From NCBI GenBank assembly GCA_009835515.1, contig VXXH01000702.1:1-9293 (forward strand): 9,293 nt of DNA, given 5' to 3'. Positions 1-6,617 of this stretch are shown one piece after another; the first letter of the stretch is position 1, and each line of letters starts with the position of its first letter. The DNA comes from Candidatus Poribacteria bacterium. Lineage in GTDB: Bacteria; Poribacteria; WGA-4E; WGA-3G. A program made the position numbers and the translations under genes. The notes below the pieces were generated by a model. It saw only the letters and a program-made list of their open reading frames with translations. It ran no database searches and had not been told where the DNA came from.

Positions 1-229
1 GTACATTAAGATCGTTGAGTGGTCAGACGAGGACGAATGCTTTATCGGGTACTGCCCGGGAATCATTGGTCCATGTTGCCACGGCACTGATGAAATTGAA
101 GTTTACCAGCAGTTATGTGAGATCGTTGACGAGTGGATAGAAATTTTCCACCGAGACAATGAGGCACTCCCACCGCCGACTATCGGTAAAAACATTGAGG
201 AATTTTTGAACGGGGCAGGTAGTCACTAA
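1..229 (+). CDS. HicB-like antitoxin-family protein (5' end cut by window edge)
   Basis: The frame is open from base 2 and ends at TAA 227-229, giving about 75 visible residues. They begin YIKIVEWSDEDECFIGYCPG and continue through a Cys-Cys-His-Gly turn and a helix (EVYQQLCEIVDEWIEIF) to a proline-rich LPPP stretch. This is the compact beta-beta-alpha fold of HicB-like (UPF0150) proteins, which usually start only a few residues before the visible sequence, so probably fewer than ten residues are missing. HicB proteins normally neutralise a HicA mRNA interferase and often bind their own promoter, but many solitary HicB-like proteins have no proven toxin. No helix-turn-helix or ribbon-helix-helix tail is visible, so DNA binding is doubtful. 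The next gene, 10 bp downstream, belongs to the same fold family. The family is fairly sure; the role is not. Confidence 0.75.
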   Translation, partial: YIKIVEWSDEDECFIGYCPGIIGPCCHGTDEIEVYQQLCEIVDEWIEIFHRDNEALPPPTIGKNIEEFLNGAGSH

Positions 230-234
230 GGAGG
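228..234 (+). promoter_or_regulatory. Shine-Dalgarno AAGGAGG for the second HicB-like gene
   Basis: AAGGAGG overlaps the stop codon of the preceding gene and lies 5 nt before the GTG at 240. It is a full match to the anti-SD core, so it fixes the GTG start and implies translation from a message shared with the upstream gene. Confidence 0.75.
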
Positions 235-239
235 AATGG

Positions 240-512
240 GTGAAAACATACTCATTTCAAGTCGTCTTAGAAAAAGACAAGTGGCCCGATGAGCCAGATG
301 AAAACGCTGTCTGGCGAGCCTATATTCCCGCTTTAGAGCATCAAGGAGCTTCGAGTTGGGGGTATACGCAAAAAGAGACTTTAAAGAATCTGCAAGACGC
401 TGTTGATTTGCTCATTGAATCATTTTTGGCACATAAAAAAGAACTACCTTCTGGTCTTTTTGCACAAACTCAGATCAGCGATTTGCCCTTAATCCGTTCT
501 CCCTCCAGTTGA
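240..512 (+). CDS. HicB-like antitoxin-family protein
   Basis: This 90-residue protein starts at GTG 240, chosen because a perfect Shine-Dalgarno sits 5 nt upstream. Residues 1-70 show the HicB-like pattern: a first strand (TYSFQVVLEKDKW), a second strand with an aromatic-proline-alanine core (WRAYIPALEHQGASSWGYT), then an amphipathic helix (KETLKNLQDAVDLLIESFL) ending in a KKELP segment. The last 20 residues are a non-conserved Ser/Pro-containing tail. It lacks an obvious DNA-binding C-terminal domain. By family it should act as an antitoxin-like partner of a HicA RNase, but no HicA-like gene (short, basic, with a GSHxxY-type motif) follows; one could lie off the left edge. The pair of HicB-like genes is unusual. 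The iron-alcohol-dehydrogenase gene begins 28 bp downstream and may be cotranscribed. Confidence 0.75.
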   Translation: MKTYSFQVVLEKDKWPDEPDENAVWRAYIPALEHQGASSWGYTQKETLKNLQDAVDLLIESFLAHKKELPSGLFAQTQISDLPLIRSPSS

Positions 513-540
513 ACAGTAAATCCTTATAGGAAATTGAAAT

Positions 541-1701
541 TTGGCTACCACACTAACACTCCCACCCATAATAATTACAGGCGCAGGCGCGTCCGAGAAT
601 GTCGGTGAACAGGCGAAACGGCTCGGTGCAACGAACGCACTCGTCGTGACCGATCCGGGTATCGCTAAAATCGGATACGCCGACCAGATTGCCCAAAATT
701 TACACGCTGCTGGCATAAGCAGCACCTGCTTCTCTGATGTCACACCCGATCCGACTTTACAGAACGTGCAGGATGGGCTAAAACAGTACGATGACGAAGC
801 ATGTGATATTATTGTGAGTATCGGCGGTGGCAGCGCAATTGACTGCGGAAAAGGCATCGCCATGAAACTAACCAATGATGGCGATTTTGCTGATTATATG
901 GGTGTGGATAAAATCCCGAATCCCGGCGCACCCCTTATTGCGATACCGACAACGGGCGGCACTGGAAGTGAAGTCTCCAAGGTTACCGTTATTACGGATG
1001 CTGTGCGGAATGTGAAGATGATGCTCAGCAGCGCTTGTCTACTTGCACACGTCGCACTTGTGGACCCGCTGTTGTCTCTGACAACACCACCGCACTTGAC
1101 GGCAGCAGTCGGTGTTGACGCGTTGACGCATGCAATAGAGGCATACATCTCCAAACGCGCGCAACCGATCACCGACGCACTTGCATTGAAGGCGATTGAG
1201 ATGATTTCGGGGTCGCTGCGGCAGGCGTGGGCAGACGGCGAAAATATCCCCGCACGCACGGATATGATGATCGGTGCGTCTATCGCAGGGATGGCGTTCA
1301 GCAATTCCTCTGTCGCGCTGGTCCACGGCATGTCGCGTCCAATTGGTGCGTATTTCCACGTTCATCATGGACTCTCGAATTCGGTGTTGTTACGCGATGT
1401 GATGGCATTTAGCGTCGTCGGGGTGCCCGACCGCTTTGCCGATATTGCACGTGCGATGGGTGAACCACTTGATGGATTATCCCCGATGCATCAGGCAGAC
1501 GCAGCGGTTTCTGCCGTTGAACGACTCGTCACCGATATTCAGATGCCGCGACTCGGCGAAATCGATAAAATTGACAGAGAGAAATTTGAGGACGTGATTG
1601 AACAGATGGCAGCCGATGCCATTGCCAGTGGAAGCCCTGCCAACAATCCACGGCAAGCGACTGCTGAAGAGATCGTTGCGTTGTATCGTCAGTGTTTTTA
1701 A
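541..1701 (+). CDS. Iron-containing alcohol dehydrogenase (group III)
   Basis: This 386-residue cytoplasmic NAD(P)-dependent dehydrogenase reversibly oxidises an alcohol to an aldehyde or ketone using Fe2+ or a similar divalent metal. The N-terminal half is Rossmann-like, with GGGSAID at 95-101 and TTGGTGSEVS at 137-146 for nucleotide binding. The all-helical half carries the four expected metal ligands: D193 and H197 in GVDALTHAIEAY, H262 in LVHGM, and H276 in VHHG. Spacing and length match the 1,3-propanediol dehydrogenase/lactaldehyde reductase/YiaY class. The segment after H262 reads SRPIGA where FucO has AHPLGA, which places it in the SRP-type branch whose substrates are poorly defined. 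The start is TTG 541: an in-frame TGA lies at 535-537, the next in-frame ATG is codon 108 (inside the nucleotide-binding domain), and a weak AGGA lies at about 527-530. The family call is firm; the substrate is unknown. Confidence 0.93.
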   Translation: MATTLTLPPIIITGAGASENVGEQAKRLGATNALVVTDPGIAKIGYADQIAQNLHAAGISSTCFSDVTPDPTLQNVQDGLKQYDDEACDIIVSIGGGSAIDCGKGIAMKLTNDGDFADYMGVDKIPNPGAPLIAIPTTGGTGSEVSKVTVITDAVRNVKMMLSSACLLAHVALVDPLLSLTTPPHLTAAVGVDALTHAIEAYISKRAQPITDALALKAIEMISGSLRQAWADGENIPARTDMMIGASIAGMAFSNSSVALVHGMSRPIGAYFHVHHGLSNSVLLRDVMAFSVVGVPDRFADIARAMGEPLDGLSPMHQADAAVSAVERLVTDIQMPRLGEIDKIDREKFEDVIEQMAADAIASGSPANNPRQATAEEIVALYRQCF

Positions 1702-1709
1702 AAGTGGTG

Positions 1710-1727
1710 GGCACGCGCCGCCGTGCC
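1710..1727 (+). repeat. Short hairpin between the dehydrogenase and nuclease genes
   Basis: GGCACG and CGTGCC form a perfect 6-bp stem around a 6-nt loop, beginning 9 nt after the dehydrogenase stop codon. No T-tract follows, so it is not a classical terminator. It could stabilise the 3' end of the upstream message or be chance in a GC-rich stretch. Confidence 0.35.
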
Positions 1728-1745
1728 GTTGACGCAAAGCATGGT

Positions 1746-2348
1746 ATGCCTCGCGCAATTCTCAGAAAAATAACCTTGGCGTTCCTATTGTGCCTGTTGT
1801 TTGCCGCGTGTGAGACTTCTGATGTGCTGCTCCCCGAAAGCAGCGCACCGATTTATTATGGAACGATTGATAATATCGACGATGTCTACGATGGCGACAC
1901 AATCCAAGATGTAGCGATCTTAATCTATCCGTTTCATTCACCAACGCCGGGCATGAGCGAGGCGCAATTAACCCTCTGGCCCGGTATTGAACGTCGTGTT
2001 GACGGCATTTATAGCATCACAAACATCAGAATAGCGGGGGTAGATACGCCTGAAAAGCGTCCGATCCGCGGCGACCGCACCGAAATCTCAATTCAACGGG
2101 AAAAAGAACGTGCTGAAGCCGCAACGGACTTTCTTAAACAATTGCTCCTTGACAACAGTAAAGATGACGGCACGCTCGGATTCGTGATCCAGAATCCAGC
2201 GCTGGATAAATATGCAGGTCGCATCATCGCGGATGTGATATGTTTCAAAGATGGTGTATCTACTGATGTCGCTGAGGCGTTGATAGAAGCAGGACACGCC
2301 GTTATCTATGACGGCGGCACAAAAACGCACGATTGGGGTGCTGAATGA
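1746..2348 (+). CDS. Thermonuclease-family (SNase-fold) lipoprotein
   Basis: This 200-residue protein would be exported and lipid-anchored. It starts MPRAILRKIT, has a hydrophobic core at about 10-20, and ends in LFAAC with C22 as the likely lipidated cysteine. The mature part follows the staphylococcal nuclease order: DGDT at 49-52 (Ca2+ aspartate), R95, then VDTPE at 99-103 with D100, T101 and E103, and DKYAGR at 154-159 with R159. These match the Ca2+ ligands and the catalytic Arg/Glu/Arg set, so Ca2+-dependent phosphodiester cleavage is likely. The loop between DGDT and R95 is longer than in the S. aureus enzyme, and the protein ends at THDWGAE without the enzyme's last helix. ATG 1746 is preferred over GTG 1692, which would overlap the upstream gene and bury the signal peptide. 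A role in nutrient scavenging from external DNA or RNA is inferred. Confidence 0.85.
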   Translation: MPRAILRKITLAFLLCLLFAACETSDVLLPESSAPIYYGTIDNIDDVYDGDTIQDVAILIYPFHSPTPGMSEAQLTLWPGIERRVDGIYSITNIRIAGVDTPEKRPIRGDRTEISIQREKERAEAATDFLKQLLLDNSKDDGTLGFVIQNPALDKYAGRIIADVICFKDGVSTDVAEALIEAGHAVIYDGGTKTHDWGAE

Positions 2349-2527
2349 AAATGAACACCAACCGCATGAAAAGATTGTTAGATAGGGATTCCTGAAGTGC
2401 CAACGTTAATTTAGACCTAATAAAGACTACTCCAGTTGAAACCGAGTGTATCGCAGATCTGTCGAAACCTAATAATTGGTGTGCAACGCCTCACCCATCG
2501 CTCGTTTTCTACACATCGATATCTACT

Positions 2528-3427
2528 TTAACGCCTCATATTTACCAGATAAATCCCTGCTGCTACCAATACAGTTCCTGCTAATATACTCAACGACAGT
2601 TCATCCCCCAAAAACAGATTGCTAAACAATACACCGGACACAGGCATGAAAAAATACAAGACTACCAATTTGCTTGCTTTGTATTTTCTTAGCACCGATG
2701 TCAATGTCAGAAAACAGAAACCCGTGAGTATCCAGCCTTGATAGAGCATTCCTGCTCCATTTGCCAACGTCAATGCAATCGGTTTCCCACGCTCAAGGAA
2801 ATAACTCAAAAATAGAAAACAGGGAATGTTTAAACTCAACAACCAGACGAGGAGGCGGTGAGGGTAAATGTCTTGAACAAACACCTTCGTGAGTGTAATG
2901 CGGAGTCCAAAGAGACAGGCAGCCAGCGTTACAATCAGGTCTCCGATGAGAGACTCCAAGGTGCCATCGCCTCGTAGGTTCGGCGCGATGGCTGCAACAA
3001 CACCACCAAAGGCAGAGAGAATCCCTAATATCTTCCTAACAGAGAGCCGATCATCGGGAAGCCAAAAGTGCCCGAATATGACAGTAAAAATTGGGTAAAG
3101 CGCGAAAAAAATGGTTGAGCGAGAAGCGATAGTGAGTTCAGTGCCGATGTTCAACAGGACGGTATGAAATGCGTGCAATACCGCAACTACGGACAACCGG
3201 CGCACTTCTTCAAAACGCAACCGCATTGACATTCCCTGGAAAAAGCCCACACCACCAACAGCAAGAGTCCCTAATATATAACGAAGAAATGCCATTTTCA
3301 GCGGCGGAATGCCTTGCAAACTGATCTTAACAGCGAGTGAATTCCCGCCGTAAAGAGAAATGGTAGACAATACAAGGGCAATAATCTTACCGGGCGGATC
3401 TTCGTTTCTAAATTCTTTTTCTATCAT
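2528..3427 (-). CDS. EamA/DMT-family transporter
   Basis: This 299-residue inner-membrane protein has two EamA repeats (about 15-148 and 160-296), each made of five hydrophobic helices, giving about ten membrane segments. The end of each repeat shows the family pattern: ASRSTIFFALYPIFTVIFG at 101-119 followed by a short polar loop and a Gly-rich helix, and ASKLVVLYFFMPVSGVLF at 251-268 followed by GDELSLSILAGTVLVAAGIY. DMT transporters mostly export metabolites such as amino acids, purines or other small molecules; the substrate cannot be predicted here. The start is ATG at 3425-3427 with no strong Shine-Dalgarno; a TATAAC-like -10 about 35 nt upstream lacks a good -35. The gene is convergent with the nuclease gene (179 bp apart). 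It lies 145 bp downstream of the VOC gene on the same strand, with hairpins between, so it may be its own transcription unit. Confidence 0.92.
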   Translation of the reverse strand: MIEKEFRNEDPPGKIIALVLSTISLYGGNSLAVKISLQGIPPLKMAFLRYILGTLAVGGVGFFQGMSMRLRFEEVRRLSVVAVLHAFHTVLLNIGTELTIASRSTIFFALYPIFTVIFGHFWLPDDRLSVRKILGILSAFGGVVAAIAPNLRGDGTLESLIGDLIVTLAACLFGLRITLTKVFVQDIYPHRLLVWLLSLNIPCFLFLSYFLERGKPIALTLANGAGMLYQGWILTGFCFLTLTSVLRKYKASKLVVLYFFMPVSGVLFSNLFLGDELSLSILAGTVLVAAGIYLVNMRR

Positions 3428-3435
3428 AATTCTAA

Positions 3436-3470
3436 TGAGGTAACCTCAACCTTACTCACGTTATAGTAAG
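3436..3470. repeat. Two adjacent short inverted repeats upstream of the EamA gene
   Basis: TGAGGT-A-ACCTCA (3436-3448) is a perfect 6-bp inverted repeat centred on one base. CTTACT and AGTAAG (3451-3456 and 3465-3470) form another 6-bp stem with an 8-nt loop. Both lie 9-45 nt before the EamA start codon, where an operator or a leader hairpin could act. No specific regulator can be named. Confidence 0.35.
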
Positions 3471-3508
3471 CTTTCAATTACCAATCCACTATGGACGGAT
3501 ATAGAGAG

Positions 3509-3531
3509 GGGTGAGGCACGGGACCTCACCC
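3509..3531. repeat. Perfect 8-bp palindromic element downstream of the VOC gene
   Basis: GGGTGAGG (3509-3516) and CCTCACCC (3524-3531) are exact reverse complements around a 7-nt loop. On the minus strand this lies about 41 nt after the VOC stop and could act as a 3' hairpin, but what follows is CTCTCTAT rather than a T-run. Its TGAGG/CCTCA core is shared with the inverted repeat at 3436-3448, so it may be a dispersed palindromic repeat instead of a terminator. Confidence 0.5.
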
Positions 3532-3572
3532 ACCACGATTTGCCAGAACAAAGGTGCAGGTTCTGTGAACCA

Positions 3573-3941
3573 TTACATCCCAATGAGTTCGATTTGAACG
3601 TTGTCAGGTCCCTTGAAAAACGCCCTTTTGAACTCAGGTATCAGATAGTCGAGTTCTGCGCCTTTCGCCTGGAGTTCTGCGACGGTCGTGTCGAGGTCTT
3701 CTACAGTGAAGGCGAGTTGGAAGAGCCCCCAGCGCGGATTGCCGCTGCTATCTTCTACCTCCATATCCGGTAATTTAGAGGAGAGGAATATCCGTTCCCC
3801 ACCGATTTCCATACGGACGACTTTTAACCTACCGACATCAACTGTTTCTAAGACTTTGCCATCAAATATCTTTTCGTAATAACTGATTGCACCGTCCAAG
3901 TCCTCGCACCGAAGATGGACGTGGTCAAACGTAACTTTCAT
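3573..3941 (-). CDS. VOC-fold (glyoxalase/bleomycin-resistance superfamily) protein
   Basis: This is a 122-residue cytoplasmic protein with two beta-alpha-beta-beta-beta modules. Module one begins FDHVHLRCEDLDGAISYYEK (5-24) and includes GGERIFLSS. Module two begins WGLFQLAFTVEDLDTTVAEL (71-90) and closes with GPDNVQIELIG (111-121), the usual final strand carrying a metal-ligand glutamate (E118). The likely ligands are H7 and E118. At the third usual site, where many VOC enzymes have His, this protein has Q75, so metal binding may be altered. The family includes lyases, dioxygenases, epimerases and drug-binding proteins, and this member cannot be assigned. Start ATG 3941 has AAGGAA about 10 nt upstream and a strong promoter further up. 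The neighbours do not reveal a pathway. Confidence 0.85.
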   Translation of the reverse strand: MKVTFDHVHLRCEDLDGAISYYEKIFDGKVLETVDVGRLKVVRMEIGGERIFLSSKLPDMEVEDSSGNPRWGLFQLAFTVEDLDTTVAELQAKGAELDYLIPEFKRAFFKGPDNVQIELIGM

Positions 3942-4013
3942 TGTTAGAATTTCCTTTTCTTAGAAGAAGCGTGCTTGGCATCGCGCAAGTGAAAATATGA
4001 TACAGGATATGTC

Positions 4014-4042
4014 ATTATCACATAATTCGTTGATTGTGTCAG
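4014..4042 (-). promoter_or_regulatory. Sigma70-type promoter for the VOC gene
   Basis: Read on the minus strand, CTGACA (-35, 4042-4037) is separated by exactly 17 bp from GATAAT (-10, 4019-4014). Each hexamer matches the consensus at five of six positions. Transcription would start near 4007, leaving a leader of about 65 nt that contains the ribosome binding site. The element lies between the sulfatase stop (4064) and the VOC start, so the VOC gene can be expressed independently. Confidence 0.5.
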
Positions 4043-4063
4043 ATAAAAAAGCACCTGTTGAAC

Positions 4064-5332
4064 CTACTCAATATATCCAAGATCCCGTAACTTACCTTCC
4101 AGAATCTCTGTCTCCTCAGCCGTAGATTCTTGCGTTTTCAGGTGGTGGTAATTAGAATTCATGAGGATGTTATCATAGGCGTCTCGGAAGCGATCTGGAT
4201 CTTCACAAGCAAACTCTTCACCACTCAGGACATGTCGGTACACGAACTCACTTGTCCGTTCATTTTCACGATACAGATACTTACCATCCGTTAGGGACCA
4301 GAGTCGAACGCCTTCCGAATACCTATCAATCTCTATGTTATCAACCATTGCCCGGGAAGTTACGCGATGGTGCGGTATCTCCAAGTTATTTTTATCAAGA
4401 AACCTAACACCGTAGAGACTATCCAACTCCGACAGGACCAATCGGTTTGCGTCAATTTTAGATGGAGATAGCAGGTCTTGTCCATAGCCGTGATAGTTCA
4501 CATCAATACCTGCGAGGTTTGTAAGGGTCGGGAACAAATCAATCGCTGAAATCGGCGGATTCGGAAATTCCAGATTCCCCACGTCAGGGATATGTGCTAA
4601 CAACGGCACGTGTAGCACGTTCTGATGGAGTGTGGCACCGTGGTTTATAATCTCATCGCAGATACCTTCACCGTGATCTCCGAAGATGAAAATTGCCCAC
4701 TCTGAGAGATGAAGTTGCTTCAAAATTTCAACGAGCTTAAATTCGAGTATATGCGTCACAGCGGCGTAGTAGGTATGTAACGCCTCATCCATCCTATTGT
4801 TATTGACGAGCCACCCGAAACTTGGAGCCCCTGGAATTCCGCTCATGCCATATTCAGCGTGTGCATACCAGAAATGCAGGAAACAGAACTGCGGTACGTC
4901 CGAAGGCTGCTTGAACTGTCGGATCAAGTCTTCAAGTGAGCCGAGATGTTGTGCCGATGCATTCGGGTCAATTGCTGTAATGAACGGCTCAAAGTCGAGG
5001 AATCGGAACACATCCGGATATTCTGAACGCCCGGTGATGTGATAACCAGCATCACTAAATATCTGAAATAGATTTGGGATACCCTTGAACATCTTAAGGT
5101 AAGCCTGCCCATAGAGACCGTGTTCAAATGGATAAAGTCCGGTGAAATAGGAGGTATGAGATGGACGTGTCGCCGGTGCTGGCACAAAAAACTTTTCAGC
5201 AAACGAGAAATCCTGGGTCAGTAGGTCGAACTTCGGCGTGTTAAAAAGGGGGTTCGTCCGACTGAGTGCATCGAACCGCCAGCAATCAATTGAGATGAGT
5301 AAGAATTTATTGACAGTGTTGATTTTCATCAT
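4064..5332 (-). CDS. Sulfatase/alkaline-phosphatase superfamily hydrolase with Thr in place of the formylglycine residue
   Basis: This 422-residue protein has no evident signal peptide and so is probably cytoplasmic. The first strand carries a single metal aspartate (LLISIDCWR, D16) where typical sulfatases have a DD pair. The nucleophile region reads ATRPSHTSYFTGLYPFEHG (54-72). In sulfatases this is C/S-x-P-S-R and Cys or Ser becomes formylglycine; here the position is T55, and the usual Arg is H59. T-x-P-x-H with a lone Asp resembles the threonine nucleophile of nucleotide pyrophosphatase/phosphodiesterases. Other expected parts are present: FLHFWYAHAEYG (151-162), GDHGEG (218-223, with D219 and H220), and NHG (230-232) followed by the HVPLLAH strand. 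It is therefore probably a phosphoester or phosphonate hydrolase, or an unclassified sulfatase-like enzyme, and not a formylglycine sulfatase. Start ATG 5332 is followed directly by a second ATG, and either could be used. It is divergent from the dehydrogenase operon. Confidence 0.85.
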   Translation of the reverse strand: MMKINTVNKFLLISIDCWRFDALSRTNPLFNTPKFDLLTQDFSFAEKFFVPAPATRPSHTSYFTGLYPFEHGLYGQAYLKMFKGIPNLFQIFSDAGYHITGRSEYPDVFRFLDFEPFITAIDPNASAQHLGSLEDLIRQFKQPSDVPQFCFLHFWYAHAEYGMSGIPGAPSFGWLVNNNRMDEALHTYYAAVTHILEFKLVEILKQLHLSEWAIFIFGDHGEGICDEIINHGATLHQNVLHVPLLAHIPDVGNLEFPNPPISAIDLFPTLTNLAGIDVNYHGYGQDLLSPSKIDANRLVLSELDSLYGVRFLDKNNLEIPHHRVTSRAMVDNIEIDRYSEGVRLWSLTDGKYLYRENERTSEFVYRHVLSGEEFACEDPDRFRDAYDNILMNSNYHHLKTQESTAEETEILEGKLRDLGYIE

Positions 5333-5375
5333 CTAATCCATCAAACGTAGATTGTGGAGTGCCAATGAAAAGTGC

Positions 5376-5404
5376 TTGATTTCTTTTTTAAAACACCTTA
5401 AAAT
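5376..5404 (+). promoter_or_regulatory. Candidate sigma70 promoter for the dehydrogenase-hydantoinase pair
   Basis: TTGATT (5376-5381) and TAAAAT (5399-5404) are 17 bp apart; they match the consensus at four and five of six positions. A T-rich spacer supports melting. The start would be near 5411, leaving an unusually long leader of about 205 nt before GTG 5617. Confidence 0.4.
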
Positions 5405-5554
5405 GTAGGTGGCTAAGTGAGGGAAACTGACCGCCTGCATTTGCACATTATCAATGCGCGTAGTGTGGTGCAGTGCTGTACATCGCTAACATTGTATCAC
5501 GACCATCTTCAAAAATCAAATTTTCCGTTAAGCAACACCTTAGGTAGCGTCTAT

Positions 5555-5592
5555 ATCTTCATCCTGAAGGACGGGGTCTTGACTCCGAAGAT
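5555..5592 (+). promoter_or_regulatory. Structured leader segment before the dehydrogenase gene
   Basis: CGGGGTC-TT-GACTCCG (5572-5587) can form a seven-pair hairpin with one G-T pair. The flanking ATCTTC (5555-5560) and GAAGAT (5587-5592) could close a larger fold. The segment lies 24-60 nt before the start codon, so it could affect translation. The CTGAAGGACGGGG stretch also recalls hairpins at IS200/IS605-type element ends. Neither role is shown. Confidence 0.25.
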
Positions 5593-5604
5593 GATGGTAA
5601 AAAT

Positions 5605-5610
5605 AAGGAA
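5605..5610 (+). promoter_or_regulatory. Shine-Dalgarno AAGGAA fixing the GTG start at 5617
   Basis: AAGGAA lies 6 nt before GTG 5617. This good spacing supports that start over internal ones for the 2-hydroxyacid dehydrogenase. Confidence 0.65.
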
Positions 5611-5616
5611 TAACTT

Positions 5617-6576
5617 GTGAACAGACCCAAGATTGTTGTCCCCGGTGATTCACCACCACAAATCCAAGGCTCGCCGCATCTCGAACGCTTGAAACCCTAC
5701 GGCGATGTTGTCCTCTACACCGACCGACCCGAGACGAACGAGGAGAAAATCCGCCGCGCTGAAGGTGCAGACATCCTCATCAATTCGCGCGGGATCGTCA
5801 AGTGGCCCGCAGACATCTTACGTCAACTGCCTAAACTCAAGTTAATTTCGCTCTGCTCCATCGGAACGGATATGATTGGACTTGAGGAGGCGAAAGCGCG
5901 TGGAATTACTGTTTGCAATCAACCCGGACGCACCGCGCCGGTTGTTGCGGAGCACGGGTTCGGGCTGATGTTCGCGCTCGCCAAACGCGCAGCATTCCTC
6001 ACAGCCTCAATGAAGGCAGGCGGATGGCCCCGTATGGACAACATCTACTTGCAAGGGAAAACTTTAGGAATTGTCGGCACCGGGCATATCGGGACAGAGA
6101 TGGCACGTCTCGGGCGAGCCGTCGGGATGAATGTTATCGCGTGGACGTATAACCCTTCAGCATCGCGTGCAGAAGAGCTCGGCGTTCAGTTTGTTTCTCT
6201 TGATGAACTTCTCCGTACTGCCGATGTCGTCAGTTTGCATGTCAGGTTGACAGAGGAGAGTCACCATTTCATCGGTGAACGTGAATTTGGCTTGATGAAA
6301 CCTGGCGCGCTCTTAATCAACGTTGCCCGTGGCGGCGTGCTTGACACCGACGCGCTTATCCGTGCGCTGGACAGCGGACACCTCGGTGGTGCTGCGATTG
6401 ATGTCTATGATCAAGAACCAGTCCCGGCGAATCATCCGCTTTTGGAATGTGAGCAGGTGATTCTGACACCGCATTGTGCCGATATGACACCGGAGGGTGT
6501 TGAACTGCTAAACGAAGGCGCGGTAGATAATATCATCGCTTTCCTCGAAGGCAAACCACAAAATGTAGTTGTTTGA
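5617..6576 (+). CDS. D-isomer-specific 2-hydroxyacid dehydrogenase
   Basis: This 319-residue cytoplasmic enzyme would reduce a 2-keto acid to a D-2-hydroxy acid, or the reverse, with NAD(P)H. The catalytic domain (about 1-100 and 290-319) flanks a Rossmann domain whose GTGHIG loop is at 154-159. The triad is complete: R238 in NVARGG, E267 in DVYDQEP, and H286 in LTPHCADMTPEG. The substrate-loop motif SIGTDMIGLEEAKARGI (81-97) is also typical. After the second Rossmann strand the sequence reads AWTYNP, without the usual NAD-selecting aspartate, so NADP use is possible. Candidates include glyoxylate/hydroxypyruvate reductase and phosphoglycerate-dehydrogenase-like enzymes; it lacks the C-terminal ACT domain of many SerA proteins. 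GTG 5617 is chosen for its Shine-Dalgarno. The hydantoinase gene starts 41 bp downstream and is probably cotranscribed, linking it to breakdown of an amide or keto acid. Confidence 0.92.
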   Translation: MNRPKIVVPGDSPPQIQGSPHLERLKPYGDVVLYTDRPETNEEKIRRAEGADILINSRGIVKWPADILRQLPKLKLISLCSIGTDMIGLEEAKARGITVCNQPGRTAPVVAEHGFGLMFALAKRAAFLTASMKAGGWPRMDNIYLQGKTLGIVGTGHIGTEMARLGRAVGMNVIAWTYNPSASRAEELGVQFVSLDELLRTADVVSLHVRLTEESHHFIGEREFGLMKPGALLINVARGGVLDTDALIRALDSGHLGGAAIDVYDQEPVPANHPLLECEQVILTPHCADMTPEGVELLNEGAVDNIIAFLEGKPQNVVV

Positions 6577-6617
6577 GCTTTCGTAAGAGAAATTGTTGTA
6601 GTTAGAAGAGAGAAGAA

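Larger units (their letters stand above)
5333..5616. other. Divergent intergenic spacer with promoter and structured leader
   Basis: This 284-bp AT-richer spacer separates the sulfatase-like gene (minus) from the dehydrogenase gene (plus). It contains a likely plus-strand promoter near 5376-5404 and a fold-prone segment near 5555-5592. A 67-codon GTG-started frame (5417-5620) overlaps the dehydrogenase start as GTGA. Its translation has no recognisable domain and an odd His/Cys-rich composition, so it is not called as a gene. No convincing minus-strand promoter was found. Confidence 0.5.

Noticed and set aside
489..1368. Long antisense frames across the iron alcohol dehydrogenase gene
   Set aside because: They are reverse-strand shadows of a clearly coding gene with all catalytic motifs on the plus strand.
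1692..1745. Upstream GTG start extending the nuclease by 18 residues
   Set aside because: It would overlap the dehydrogenase gene and place a charged extension before the signal peptide, with no ribosome binding site to support it.
2345..2395. A 16-codon frame starting in ATGA overlap with the nuclease stop
   Set aside because: It is too short and has no recognisable content; the overlap is likely chance.
2349..2527. Direct repeat ACCTAATAA at 2415-2423 and 2467-2475
   Set aside because: Nine AT-rich bases in two copies without other structure is compatible with chance.
4041..4063. Possible intrinsic terminator after the sulfatase-like gene (TTTTTT on the minus strand)
   Set aside because: No inverted repeat precedes the T-tract, so there is no terminator stem.
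5417..5620. A 67-codon GTG-started frame overlapping the dehydrogenase start by GTGA
   Set aside because: It has no clear ribosome binding site, starts almost at the predicted transcription start, has an odd His/Cys-rich composition and no recognisable domain. The stop-start overlap alone is not enough.
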